Assembly: GCA_002728755.1 (NCBI GenBank) | Contig: PBVT01000083.1 | Span: 1-64,000, forward strand | Source: Myxococcales bacterium | Lineage (GTDB): Bacteria; Myxococcota_A; UBA9042; UBA3505 | Length of the DNA stretch: 64,000 bases | Direction: 5' to 3' | Shown: piece by piece, positions 1-8,491 of the stretch | How positions within the stretch are numbered: the first letter of the stretch is position 1 | Layout of the letters: each line of letters starts with the position of its first letter | Notes under the pieces: model-generated | What the model was told of the DNA's origin: nothing | Seen by the model: the letters and a program-made list of their open reading frames with translations, nothing else | Databases searched by the model: none | Translations under genes and position numbers: made by a program

Positions 1-156
1 GAAGTGGCTCTCGGACCCTTCGGGAACGTTATGCATATAGCTTTCGTTGAGCACCTGCAGTTCGGCGGGGGCGAAGGCCTGGTCGAGCTTAGCCTGAATG
101 CGCTGCTGCACGGGTCCTGCGGGTCGTTCGGGTTGGTTGGCTTGGGGTGCGTCCAT
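1..156 (-). CDS. BolA family protein, N-terminal part (gene runs off the window start)
   Basis: The minus-strand frame from ATG at 156-154 is open for 52 codons to the first base of the window. It encodes a Pro/Gln-rich leader and then VQQRIQAKLDQAF and LNESYMHNVPEGSESHF. The second block matches the N-terminal half of the BolA fold, where a (D/N)ESxxH and GSESHF stretch is typical. BolA proteins pair with monothiol glutaredoxins and take part in Fe-S or stress regulation; that is family knowledge. An AAGGA ribosome site lies about 7 nt upstream of the ATG. The C-terminal half, including the metal-ligand loop, lies outside the window, so the subfamily cannot be named. Confidence 0.8.
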   Translation of the reverse strand, partial: MDAPQANQPERPAGPVQQRIQAKLDQAFAPAELQVLNESYMHNVPEGSESHF

Positions 157-296
157 GATGAATCCTTATACGCCGGTACGACGTGAAACTCCAGTATGAC
201 GGATCCAGCCTCCCTCCTCAATGGTGGTGTGAACATTTATGATTCACGGATTGCAGTGAGTCTGAAATAATCGCGACGTCTGAGGCCTTGCATCCC

Positions 297-2180
297 ATGT
301 ACGCACAGGAGACGGCCATTTCTTCCGAGAACCATAAAGAATGGGCAGAAGTCAGCCGACTGGGAGCGGCGGTGCACCGTCTCAAGATTCTTCGGCATCA
401 GCTCCTACGAAAGGTTCGCGATACCGGAACAATCCGTACCTGGTCCCAGAGTTCGAAAAGCAGCGACTGCGATCTGGCAGCAAATGTACAGGCACAGCTC
501 TGGTTTGAGGTGCCGAAAGAAGAATGGGTCTTAGAAGCCGGTAAGGTGGAAAATGTGCGCCTGGCCGCACAGAAACTGGATGGTCTGGAGATCCCTGCGA
601 ATGCGATCTTCTCCTTCTGGCATCATATTGGACGCCCCTCAGCCCAGGCCGGATTTGTTGTCGGCCGTGAGATACGGGCCGGCTGTGTGATCCCCACCAT
701 CGCTGGCGGACTCTGTCTTCTCAGCAACGCCCTATATAAGGCAGCCCTCGAAGCGGATCTTGAGATCGTCGAGCGACATGGTCATACCCAGCAGCTCTTT
801 ACCGATGCCTCCGATCCTGTGGACGCCACCGTCTTCTGGAACTACGTCGATCTCCGCTTTCGTTCCTCGAAACCGTGGCGTCTTGAGACCGAGATGACCG
901 ACACCCATCTCCACATTCGAATCCACCAGGCCGGCGCAAAAGATAAAAGAACGGCACCGAGCTCCCTACGACTGGCGGGGGCGTCAGTTCATGGGGTTCG
1001 AAGTTGTTATAGCTGCGATATCGATACCTGCCGCCACTCCCGTGTAGAGCCCGCCCTGGAGGCTCGTCGGGCGATCCTGTTGGACACCTATTGGCCCGAA
1101 TTCCAACGTTGGTTGCAGACCAACCTTCGTCCCAACGATCTTATATATATGCCCATTGATGGGTCTCGTCGCGGATTTTCACGCTATAGCTGGGACCTGG
1201 AGGGAGCCGAGATTGTCGAGTTCCCCCTCGCCTTCGGGCTCCGTGCGGCCACCGCAAGAGTCTATTCGAAGCAAGGGCCCGAGATGCGTGCAGCCCAGAT
1301 GCGTATGGACGCGTTCCTTGCGACCAGTATGGCCCGTATGCTGCCACCGACAGTCACCGAACTGATTGTAGGCCAACACCTCTTGCCCCATCTCCATAAG
1401 CAGGGAGCTTTAGGAGGACGAAAGGTGGAGGTCTTCGCCACCAGGCAGAGCCTGGCCCGAATTCAAGAACGCCTCGACCTGGCCAGCCAACAATGGCCGG
1501 ATCGGACCACTTTACGGGACTTCCGGGTAGACCCCGAACAGGTCGAACTGGAAGCCCAGGCTTTCGAAAGAGTACGACGCTTCCTGACCCCAAACCGCAG
1601 CATCGCTGCCGACTATGGGGCAAGGGCTACGTTGATCGATTGGGTACAGGATAATGAACTGCATCGTCTCCCATCGCGTAGGTCGGAGCGACCGGTGGTC
1701 CATTTGCCCGGCAGTACCGTAGCCCGACTGGGGGCCTGCGAATTACGAGAGGCCCTACGCGGACTCGACGTGACCCTCGAAGTCTCGGGTCGAAACCTGG
1801 AAGACGAGGAGTTCTGGGCAGGCTTTACGCAGCGACCATGCGGTGGGCTCGAAGAAGCCGACCTTGTGGTGTTACCTGCCTGGCTCCCACATAACCCTCG
1901 TCCCCTACTCCGAGCGGCCGCCCTGGGCATACCTGTGATCGTAAGCGATGTCTTCGGTCTCGGAGGTGTTCCCGGCGTTGTCGAGGTCCCTTGCGGCGAT
2001 GTGCATGCCCTCCGTACGGCGATTAAAGAGATACTATCCCTGCCATCAAGAACCGAACCGGGTTTTCCCACAGAAATTGTGAAAAACTTTGTGGAAAAGA
2101 TGTGTTTGACGGGGCCACCAGAGACATACCAATTCCCAACACAGCCCGGTTTTACTGGGGATGATCAATATCCAAGTTGA
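297..2180 (+). CDS. VanW-like domain protein with glycosyltransferase-like C-terminal region
   Basis: About 627 residues. Residues ~85-170 carry VanW-family hallmarks: NVRLAAQKLDGLEIP, FSFWHHIG, GFVVGREI, then GGLCLLSNALYKAALEA and VERHGHT, equivalent to the GGGiCQlSttLYNAAL and ERHxHS blocks of VanW proteins. The catalytic role of VanW domains is not settled; they occur in cell-envelope proteins. The last ~130 residues (ADLVVLPAW, ALGIPVIVSDVFGLGG, LRTAIKEIL) resemble the C-terminal nucleotide-sugar half of GT-B glycosyltransferases, which is inference. No signal peptide is visible. An in-frame TTG at 288 is an alternative start; neither start has a perfect ribosome site. The gene ends 8 nt before the predicted promoter of the large RNA. 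Confidence 0.7.
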   Translation: MYAQETAISSENHKEWAEVSRLGAAVHRLKILRHQLLRKVRDTGTIRTWSQSSKSSDCDLAANVQAQLWFEVPKEEWVLEAGKVENVRLAAQKLDGLEIPANAIFSFWHHIGRPSAQAGFVVGREIRAGCVIPTIAGGLCLLSNALYKAALEADLEIVERHGHTQQLFTDASDPVDATVFWNYVDLRFRSSKPWRLETEMTDTHLHIRIHQAGAKDKRTAPSSLRLAGASVHGVRSCYSCDIDTCRHSRVEPALEARRAILLDTYWPEFQRWLQTNLRPNDLIYMPIDGSRRGFSRYSWDLEGAEIVEFPLAFGLRAATARVYSKQGPEMRAAQMRMDAFLATSMARMLPPTVTELIVGQHLLPHLHKQGALGGRKVEVFATRQSLARIQERLDLASQQWPDRTTLRDFRVDPEQVELEAQAFERVRRFLTPNRSIAADYGARATLIDWVQDNELHRLPSRRSERPVVHLPGSTVARLGACELREALRGLDVTLEVSGRNLEDEEFWAGFTQRPCGGLEEADLVVLPAWLPHNPRPLLRAAALGIPVIVSDVFGLGGVPGVVEVPCGDVHALRTAIKEILSLPSRTEPGFPTEIVKNFVEKMCLTGPPETYQFPTQPGFTGDDQYPS

Positions 2181-2187
2181 ACACCGA

Positions 2188-2215
2188 TTGTCAGCCCGGC
2201 AAAGTCTGCTACAAC
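2188..2215 (+). promoter_or_regulatory. Predicted sigma70-type promoter of the large RNA
   Basis: TTGTCA (2188-2193) and TACAAC (2210-2215) are separated by 16 nt, matching the TTGACA/TATAAT consensus at 5 of 6 and 4 of 6 positions. A start 6-7 nt downstream would fall at 2221-2222. That is the first base of the strand that pairs with 3363-3376 to close the whole RNA, so the promoter and the folding independently point to the same 5' end. Confidence 0.45.
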
Positions 2216-2220
2216 CCTTA

Positions 2221-3415
2221 TTGGATGGTGCGAGGGCATCATTCACGGCTCTTTGAGAAGTGGATGAAATGCGACGAAAAGTCGGTTCGAGGCAACGCTA
2301 GCCGGCTCAGACCAAAACCCCCTCGGGGGTGGCGAGAGAGCAGCTGGAACGGCCCTACGAAATCGCAAGATTTCCGAAAGTCGGTTCGGTGGTTAGCGGG
2401 GTAACCCCAAGCGTGTTCCCGGTATGAAATAGGACCTTAACGCGGAATGGGAGGCAAGGCGCAAGGCGGGTGTGAAACCCGATAGGCCCGCGGATGTTCG
2501 CATCCTCAGGTCGATGTGCCAGGTACTGCGGAGTTGGAAACCCGCAGATAATCGACTCCGGTCATGGTTGTTTCGGCAACCTCGCCCGAAGTTGAACGTG
2601 GCCCATTCCGTGGCGGACGCGGAAGGGAACCTGAAAAGCTCGCGGAAGGTATGTTGGTATTTACAACGCACGATGGACACTTCGGTATCTACCGTGCAAA
2701 CCGGCACTTTGCTCAAAACCAGAACTTCGGTTCCGGCAGAGAGTAATAATCGGTCCCCAGGTCTCGCTTGCGAGATCTGGACGGTCGGAACCATCTCCAG
2801 GAATCTCCAAATCGAGTTTCTTTGAAACACGACGCGGCCCCGGAGATGTTAGCGGCTTCCAAAACTAAGCCACCTGGTTGGCTCGTTCAACCTGGTAGTT
2901 TGGCGCCGAAAGGCACACCGCGGTCGGTGAAGTTGTGAGTACTATACGAAAAGATATCTGAAGTCTTTGAAATCGATGCTAAGTGTAAGAGAGGGACCGT
3001 ATTCGTGATTCTTAGGAAGAGCGGTTACGGAGCCTGGTGTTAAAACCCTGAAGGGAACAGGGTCAGTGCAAAGTAGGTTGTTATCTTCGGACAACCAACC
3101 CACCAACACACTGAACCCAAGGACCTCGGTCCAAGGACCCTGGAAACCCAAGAGGGACGGTTCAAACCAGCAAGAACCAAGACACTAGGAAAACGGAGCT
3201 GATAGAAAGGATGGACCCCCTCCATTTCTATCTGGCGGGACTCTGAAACACCGGTTAACGGTTTGAGGTGCGGCTTCGATTTCTCCCAGTTGTTTCTTCG
3301 GAAATAACCGCGGAAATCGGAACCAGAAGATTTCTTTAGTCTTCGAGGAGCAGCCCGAACTTCTCGTATTGTCCAAATTGAGGCGGATTCTTCGCGGAGT
3401 CCGCCTCTTTTTTTT
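2221..3415 (+). ncRNA. Candidate giant structured noncoding RNA (about 1.2 kb), class not recognised
   Basis: No ORF here has a ribosome site or a recognisable protein, yet the DNA is dense in hairpins. A closing helix pairs 2221-2234 (UUGGAUGGUGCGAG) with 3363-3376 over 14 bp, four of them G-U. Long-range helices include 2302-2307/2342-2347, 2792-2798/2842-2848 (7 bp, perfect), 2997-3001/3026-3030, 3063-3068/3109-3114 and 3275-3283/3313-3321. Hairpins with stable loops include GCAA at 2359-2374, UUCG at 2492-2505, 2566-2581, 2722-2733 and 3289-3308, CUUG at 2757-2780 (10-bp stem), CUCG at 2317-2330 and 3121-3132, and a bulged 12-bp stem at 3201-3232. The RNA ends in a strong terminator. I saw no RNase P, tmRNA, SRP, rRNA or group II intron signatures. 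It could be a known giant class (OLE, GOLLD, ROOL) that I cannot recognise by eye, or a new one. Confidence 0.72.
3380..3415 (+). terminator. Intrinsic terminator of the large RNA
   Basis: GAGGCGGA (3380-3387) pairs with TCCGCCTC (3400-3407), extendable to 11 bp with one G-U. Eight T residues follow directly (3408-3415). It starts 4 nt after the closing helix of the RNA and ends 21 nt before the uvrD start, so it separates the RNA from the helicase gene. Confidence 0.88.
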
Positions 3416-3436
3416 ACCCTCTGTATACCAAGCCCC

Positions 3437-5446
3437 GTGACATCTCTAGACAAAATCATCGCCTCTTTGAACGACGCTCAAAGGGAAGCCGTTACCGCCC
3501 CAGGTGGTGCAACGCTGGTCTTGGCTGGTGCTGGATCTGGAAAGACCCGCGTCATCTCCGCCCGTGTGGCGTGGCATATCGCACAGGGGGTCCCGGTAAA
3601 CCAGATTACGGCCGTGACTTTCACCAATAAGGCCGCGCGCGAGATGTCCGCCCGTATTGGCGCTCTGGTCAAAGAGGTGCCCTTCGTCGGCACGTTTCAT
3701 CGCTTCGGTCTCACCGTTCTACGTCGCTATCGACGCCAACTGGGATACCATACCCACCCGAACATCATCGACCGCGGGGATCAGCTCGGCATTGTCCGGG
3801 AATCTCTAAAACAACTCGGCCTTCAACCCGCCTCCTGGGATGTGGGCGAAGCCCTATCTCTGATTCTCGAGGGACGAACCTGTAAGGCCATCGAAGGAAA
3901 GATCCGGTTTCCGCGTGCCCACGGTCTCGTCCCCATGGGAGTAGAGCTGGTAGAGGCCTATGAAAAGCGTCTTCGTACTCTCAACGCGGTGGACTTCGAC
4001 GAGTTGATTCTCGTTCCTCTGCGCCTCTTTCATAGCCACCCGAATCTCTTTTCACGGGTTCAAGCCGGTACCCGGTATATTCTGGTCGATGAGTTTCAAG
4101 ATACCAACCACGCCCAGATGGAGCTGGTTCGTAAATTGGTTGGCGAAGACGGAACGCTTATGGCCGTGGGGGACGACGACCAGTCCATCTATGCCTTCCG
4201 GGGTGCACGCGTCGAAAATATTCTACGATTCGCGGAGTCGTTCCCAGACTCCCAGACCATTCGCCTGGAAGACAATTATCGTTCGGCCAAACCGATTATT
4301 GAGTTGGCCAACGCCATCATCCGTAGCAACCCCGATCGTAACGACAAGACACTGCGGGTACGCTGCCCATTCACAGGAAGCACTCAGCTGGTGGGCGCAT
4401 CCAGCGAAGAAGCAGAGGCTGACTTTATCGCCCAGGGTGTCGCCGACGCCATTCGCTCGGGCACGTCTCCAAACGAGGTCGCGGTTCTCTATCGCGCCAA
4501 CCGACAAGCCAACGCCATTGAGCTCGCCTTAACACAGATCGCGATACCTTTTCGTCGCATCGGCGGCACATCCTTCTTCGAACGCAAAGAGGTGCGCGAT
4601 GCCCTGGGTTGGCTCGGCGTTCTGATCGATGGAAACGACGACTTATGTTTCCGACGAGCGGTCTTAGCACCAGCTCGAGGCGTGGGTGAAGTCTCTCTCA
4701 AAAATCTGGAACGAGGGGCGACCAAACAAAAGACATCGCTCTTTCGAACCGCCGAAAAGCTGGTCGATATCCCCGGAGCCCTTCCCAATCAGTCCATCTC
4801 CGGTCTGAAGGAGATGATTTCGGTTCTCAAAGAGGGCCGAAAAAAGCTCCGCTCTGCCGGTGTATCGAAAGCCTTTAAATTCGTTCTCCAGCAGGTGGGA
4901 TATCGAAAATATCTGATTCATAACGCCGAAACACCCGCCGAAGGTAGCCGTCGATTCCATCGAGTCATGCAGCTGGCAGATACCCTCGACAGCTACGTCC
5001 ATCGGGATCCGATCGAAGGTGCTAGAGCCTTTTTGGATGACGCACTGCTCTCCAACGCCAACGATGCCGTCGACGAAGACGAGGCCATGGTCTCCCTCAT
5101 GACTCTGCATGCTGCCAAGGGTCTCGAATTCGATTCGGTGTTCATCCCGGGCGTCGAGGAGGGGATCTTGCCCCATGAACGCTCCATCGGGAACGCCAGC
5201 GGTCTGGCAGAAGAATGTCGCCTTATGTACGTGGGTGTGACTCGAGCCAAGAAAGACCTGACGCTCTCCTATGTCCGGAAACGTCCACAAGGGGGCCCAG
5301 TGGGTGAAGAGCGCATCAGTCGTTTTCTACGAAACGTCGGTCTACGACCCAGGCTGGTCGGTGCGCCAGTTCAGGAGGGGCCCACAGAATCGGAAAAGAA
5401 GGCCATGCTAGAGATCGAGAAGTTGCAGGAGCTGCTCCGTTCCTAG
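3437..5446 (+). CDS. uvrD: UvrD/Rep/PcrA-type superfamily 1 DNA helicase
   Basis: 669 residues with the full SF1A set in order: GAGSGKT (residues 31-37), TFTNKAAREM (61-70), VDEFQDTN (217-224), GDDDQSIYAFRGA (245-257), LEDNYRS, TLHAAKGLEFDSVF and EECRLMYVGVTRAKK. Such proteins are 3'-5' ATP-dependent helicases of excision repair, mismatch repair and replication restart. It begins with GTG at 3437 with no clear ribosome site. The protein ends about 40 residues after motif VI and lacks the C-terminal Tudor-like RNA polymerase-binding domain of UvrD/PcrA; its length is closer to Rep. A Tudor-like segment appears instead on the ATPase at 7052-8491. Its stop codon overlaps that of the convergent helicase gene in the palindrome CTAG. 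Confidence 0.93.
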   Translation: MTSLDKIIASLNDAQREAVTAPGGATLVLAGAGSGKTRVISARVAWHIAQGVPVNQITAVTFTNKAAREMSARIGALVKEVPFVGTFHRFGLTVLRRYRRQLGYHTHPNIIDRGDQLGIVRESLKQLGLQPASWDVGEALSLILEGRTCKAIEGKIRFPRAHGLVPMGVELVEAYEKRLRTLNAVDFDELILVPLRLFHSHPNLFSRVQAGTRYILVDEFQDTNHAQMELVRKLVGEDGTLMAVGDDDQSIYAFRGARVENILRFAESFPDSQTIRLEDNYRSAKPIIELANAIIRSNPDRNDKTLRVRCPFTGSTQLVGASSEEAEADFIAQGVADAIRSGTSPNEVAVLYRANRQANAIELALTQIAIPFRRIGGTSFFERKEVRDALGWLGVLIDGNDDLCFRRAVLAPARGVGEVSLKNLERGATKQKTSLFRTAEKLVDIPGALPNQSISGLKEMISVLKEGRKKLRSAGVSKAFKFVLQQVGYRKYLIHNAETPAEGSRRFHRVMQLADTLDSYVHRDPIEGARAFLDDALLSNANDAVDEDEAMVSLMTLHAAKGLEFDSVFIPGVEEGILPHERSIGNASGLAEECRLMYVGVTRAKKDLTLSYVRKRPQGGPVGEERISRFLRNVGLRPRLVGAPVQEGPTESEKKAMLEIEKLQELLRS

Positions 5447-7065
5447 CTGGTTTCAAAGCCCGCCCGATATTCGAGGGGTAGGTAGCCATCCCATGGACCT
5501 TTCCCCCGCGATCGTCCCAGACCTTTTTGGGTTCCATCGCCCCCCGAATGGGGCACGACCATCACCTGATTCTTTTTTACGGATTGCACTTTCCAGCTAC
5601 GACCACCCAATACAAAGACACTCCCAGGTGTTCGGGGCGCAAAACCATTCCCGACCATCCGTCCCGTGGATGCGTCAAAGACCTGGGAACCAAGCGAGTC
5701 GGGGAGATTGGCGTGAACCGTCCCCCTGGTCCCCATATCCATAATGCGCGTCGTAGCCAAAAGCGTATCCCGCTCGCGGCGGATATGGCCCTCGGCAACA
5801 AGATGATCCACAACCCGTTTCAGATGTACTTGAGCCGTTAGACCGCGCAGCAGGTGAAGCAGCTCCTCTTCATCGACACCCGATGGACGCGAAAATAAGA
5901 TACTGAAAATCTGTTGAATCGCTACACCGGGATCCACTCGAACTCGAATGGCCTCCAGCTCTCCCCGATCGGCATAGAGGGCATGCAACTCCAGTTGGCG
6001 CTTACGTTCCTCCGTTTCGGCGACTCCCAATACTCGAATCACCGAGTCTCTTCGCGCTCCACGACCGATCCGCTGCTGAAACGCGCTGGGCGCCACCGGC
6101 ACTTCAAGCAGAGCCACCGCCTCGATCGATCCCACGTCGATTCCCAGCTCCAACGTACTCGTCGCCACACATAGCCAGGACGAAAAAGTCCGCATGGCCT
6201 CCTCTACCTCGTGCCGACTTCTTGCGCTCAGGCCGGCATGGTGCACGAGGACACGCCCACCGGGCATCAATTCCTGGAATTGGGCCGCGGCCTCTTCCAC
6301 CTTCGCGCGGGTCTCCGAAAAACATAGCACGCGGCGTAGCCGCTGTTCACGAAGAGCGGTCAACAGGCTCTCCAGATCGGGAACACATTGTAAAGTTGTC
6401 GCCCGGCGACCTTCCCCAACGATGACCTGCCCCTCACCGAGATACCGACGCACCACCGCATCGGGATCGGCAATCGTCGCCGATAATGCGACCCGTTGTA
6501 CCTCCCGTTCGCAGAGCCGATCAAGACGATGCAATAGGACCATCAGTTGATCACCACGCGGGTTCCCATGGACTGCGTGGATCTCGTCCAACACAACGGT
6601 CTGAACTGTTTTCAGAGCTCCAGGTGCCCGAGCCAGCAGAGAGTCCAGAGATTCCAGGGTCGTGACAAGCATGAACGGTGGTGGGTCTGGCGCGTTCGGG
6701 CTATCTCCGGTTCGTACCAGGACCTTGCGTTTGAATACCCCCAGCACTTCTTTCATTCGATCGCCCATATCACGGCATAAGGCGCGAGTGGGGGCCACAT
6801 ATAAGACGCGAAGGTTATCGTCCGACGGGGACATTCGGCGTTCCACGATGGGGGCCAGAGCGGCCTCCGTTTTTCCGGTCGCGGTCGGCGCCACGATCAA
6901 GGCATTCTCCCCCTTCAAGATGGGATGGCAGGCCGCCAACTGCAGAGCATTGGGCGCATTATGATGGGCAAAAAAGGCCAGATAACTTCGACGCAGCGCA
7001 CGTCGATAGGCGCGCATCTCCGAGATCAACTCGGGGCTCGGTCTCGTATCGTCAGAAGGAACCAC
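5443..7065 (-). CDS. Lhr/BrxHI-like DEAD/DEAH-box (superfamily 2) helicase
   Basis: 540 residues, GTG start. SF2 motifs: ATGKT (62-66), APTRAL (91-96), DEIH (160-163), SAT (195-197), STLELGIDVG (303-312) and QRIGRGARR (331-339). The DEIH box and the ELGIDVG/IGRGARR pairing are typical of Lhr-like helicases, and the protein is much shorter than canonical Lhr. It is the last gene of a four-gene operon: its start overlaps the end of the upstream ATPase gene by 14 nt. In type 2 BREX systems an Lhr-like helicase (BrxHI) accompanies a DUF2791 ATPase (BrxD), and the gene pair here is reminiscent of that. The substrate is unknown. Confidence 0.88.
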   Translation of the reverse strand: MVPSDDTRPSPELISEMRAYRRALRRSYLAFFAHHNAPNALQLAACHPILKGENALIVAPTATGKTEAALAPIVERRMSPSDDNLRVLYVAPTRALCRDMGDRMKEVLGVFKRKVLVRTGDSPNAPDPPPFMLVTTLESLDSLLARAPGALKTVQTVVLDEIHAVHGNPRGDQLMVLLHRLDRLCEREVQRVALSATIADPDAVVRRYLGEGQVIVGEGRRATTLQCVPDLESLLTALREQRLRRVLCFSETRAKVEEAAAQFQELMPGGRVLVHHAGLSARSRHEVEEAMRTFSSWLCVATSTLELGIDVGSIEAVALLEVPVAPSAFQQRIGRGARRDSVIRVLGVAETEERKRQLELHALYADRGELEAIRVRVDPGVAIQQIFSILFSRPSGVDEEELLHLLRGLTAQVHLKRVVDHLVAEGHIRRERDTLLATTRIMDMGTRGTVHANLPDSLGSQVFDASTGRMVGNGFAPRTPGSVFVLGGRSWKVQSVKKNQVMVVPHSGGDGTQKGLGRSRGKGPWDGYLPLEYRAGFETS

Positions 7066-8491
7066 CGGCGTACATCAATAAACTATCAGGGTGGCTCTCC
7101 GGATAAAACCGACGGTGGTCGAGTAGTTCCATAAAGCCTTTAATAAGATAACGGAAGGAGTGGCCGTGGGTGGCGATCAATGTTTCGGCCGCCTGACGAA
7201 GATCGGGTTGTACTGGGCCGATAGCACAGACCTTCTTGTAGGCATCCAATAAGCGATCAAAGAGCCGAAGAACTTCCTCGCGGGTTGGCGTATCGAGCCG
7301 CACCAGATTATCCGTATGTACATGCTGGAAAAACCGCGTGTAGCCAGGTGTAAAGGCAAATACGACCTTAAAGCGGCAAGGGATCTGGTAGATGTACGGA
7401 ACCTTTAAGAAGCCGGAATACACCAGGCCCGAACGCTCTCCACGAAAGCAATCGAGGCGCTCGATCACCTCATTCTCCAGGACGTCGTCGTCGTCCGCGA
7501 CCCAGGCCAGACCGTTGAAGAAGTTTACGCCTCGTTGCCATTCGTAACGGTAGCGGTAGGTGCGACTCATCTCGGCTTCGTCGATCAAAAGGATCATCCC
7601 CTGCAAACCGAGAGCCTCGGTCAACCATACCGACAGGCCAGATAATAGATAACAATATACATTCGCCGACGTCGTATGATCGGGAAGATTCGGCAAGCCC
7701 GGGAGCTTACGGCGAATGGGCCGTCCCCGCAGATAGGCTAGAATGGCGGGTCGTAGCTTCGGCCGGTTGCGCCAGAGATCGGAGATAACCGACCAGATGC
7801 TATGGTCACGAATGGCCTCATCGCTGCGGCCACATAGACGTTCGAGGATCTGCTCAAGCCCCAACACCTCACCATCTATGGGTACACGCAAACTGGTGAT
7901 CGCGTGTCGATACACCCGCTTGGGAAAACCAGCCGGTGCATCCGATGGATCAATACCCACATTGCAGACGGCCCAACCACGGTCGAGGGCCTGCACCTTC
8001 AGCACAGCCATCGTATGGCTTTTGCCACTACCATAGGCACCTTCCACCACGAGAGAGCCGCTCGCGGGATCATCCAGCCAACCCAAAACACGTTTGAGCT
8101 CGTCGCGACGACCCACTGTCCATTCCATAATGGAATGCTCAGGAACGATTCCAAGACGAAAGGCTTCAAACGCCAATCGGATATCTCGGAACTCGGGCTT
8201 GCCATTCAGAGGTGCAACGCGTGAAGGCAGCACCGATGGCGCTATCTTCTTTTTGCTCTTGCCCTCGTACACTCGACCCATGATCCGGTCGATGATCTCT
8301 TCGGATTCCAATAGCGCGGTGTTCTCAGGCTGTGGCGGTAGGGCCCCCGGACTGCGCACCTGATCCGCCCGGAGCCAGAGTCGTAACTGGCAATCGAAAT
8401 CCACCATGATCTCGTAGCCTGCTTTCCGTACGGCATGAACTAGACCGCGCCCATAGCGTGGGTGTCGAACGACCTGTCCCACTTCCATCAT
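7052..8491 (-). CDS. BREX-type (DUF2791/BrxD-like) P-loop ATPase with N-terminal Tudor-like domain
   Basis: 479 residues. Walker A is GAYGSGKS (151-158), followed by a conserved HTMAVLKVQAL helix; Walker B is IDEAE (303-307). P-loop flanks of this type, with YRHAITSL after the first sheet, resemble the DUF2791 ATP-binding proteins of BREX systems. Residues 1-45 (VGQVVRHPRYGRGLV, then a hydrophobic strand pattern) closely resemble the C-terminal Tudor-like domain of UvrD/PcrA, which binds RNA polymerase. The start codon overlaps the stop of the upstream ATPase gene as ATGA, so translation is probably coupled. Family assignment is by eye and could shift to a related AAA family. Confidence 0.68.
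   Translation of the reverse strand: MMEVGQVVRHPRYGRGLVHAVRKAGYEIMVDFDCQLRLWLRADQVRSPGALPPQPENTALLESEEIIDRIMGRVYEGKSKKKIAPSVLPSRVAPLNGKPEFRDIRLAFEAFRLGIVPEHSIMEWTVGRRDELKRVLGWLDDPASGSLVVEGAYGSGKSHTMAVLKVQALDRGWAVCNVGIDPSDAPAGFPKRVYRHAITSLRVPIDGEVLGLEQILERLCGRSDEAIRDHSIWSVISDLWRNRPKLRPAILAYLRGRPIRRKLPGLPNLPDHTTSANVYCYLLSGLSVWLTEALGLQGMILLIDEAEMSRTYRYRYEWQRGVNFFNGLAWVADDDDVLENEVIERLDCFRGERSGLVYSGFLKVPYIYQIPCRFKVVFAFTPGYTRFFQHVHTDNLVRLDTPTREEVLRLFDRLLDAYKKVCAIGPVQPDLRQAAETLIATHGHSFRYLIKGFMELLDHRRFYPESHPDSLLMYAGGSF

Noticed and set aside
4-186. Plus-strand 60-codon frame at the window start
   Set aside because: The opposite strand encodes a clear BolA segment with a ribosome site.
2393-2830. Open frames of up to 145 codons on both strands in the RNA region
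   Set aside because: No ribosome sites, no recognisable protein, overlapping frames on both strands, and the sequence is explained by RNA helices.
2221-3415. Identification of the large RNA as RNase P RNA, tmRNA, SRP RNA, 23S fragment or group II intron
   Set aside because: The universal core motifs I know for these (for example GGAAAGTCC of RNase P, domain V of group II introns) are not visible, and no split gene surrounds it.
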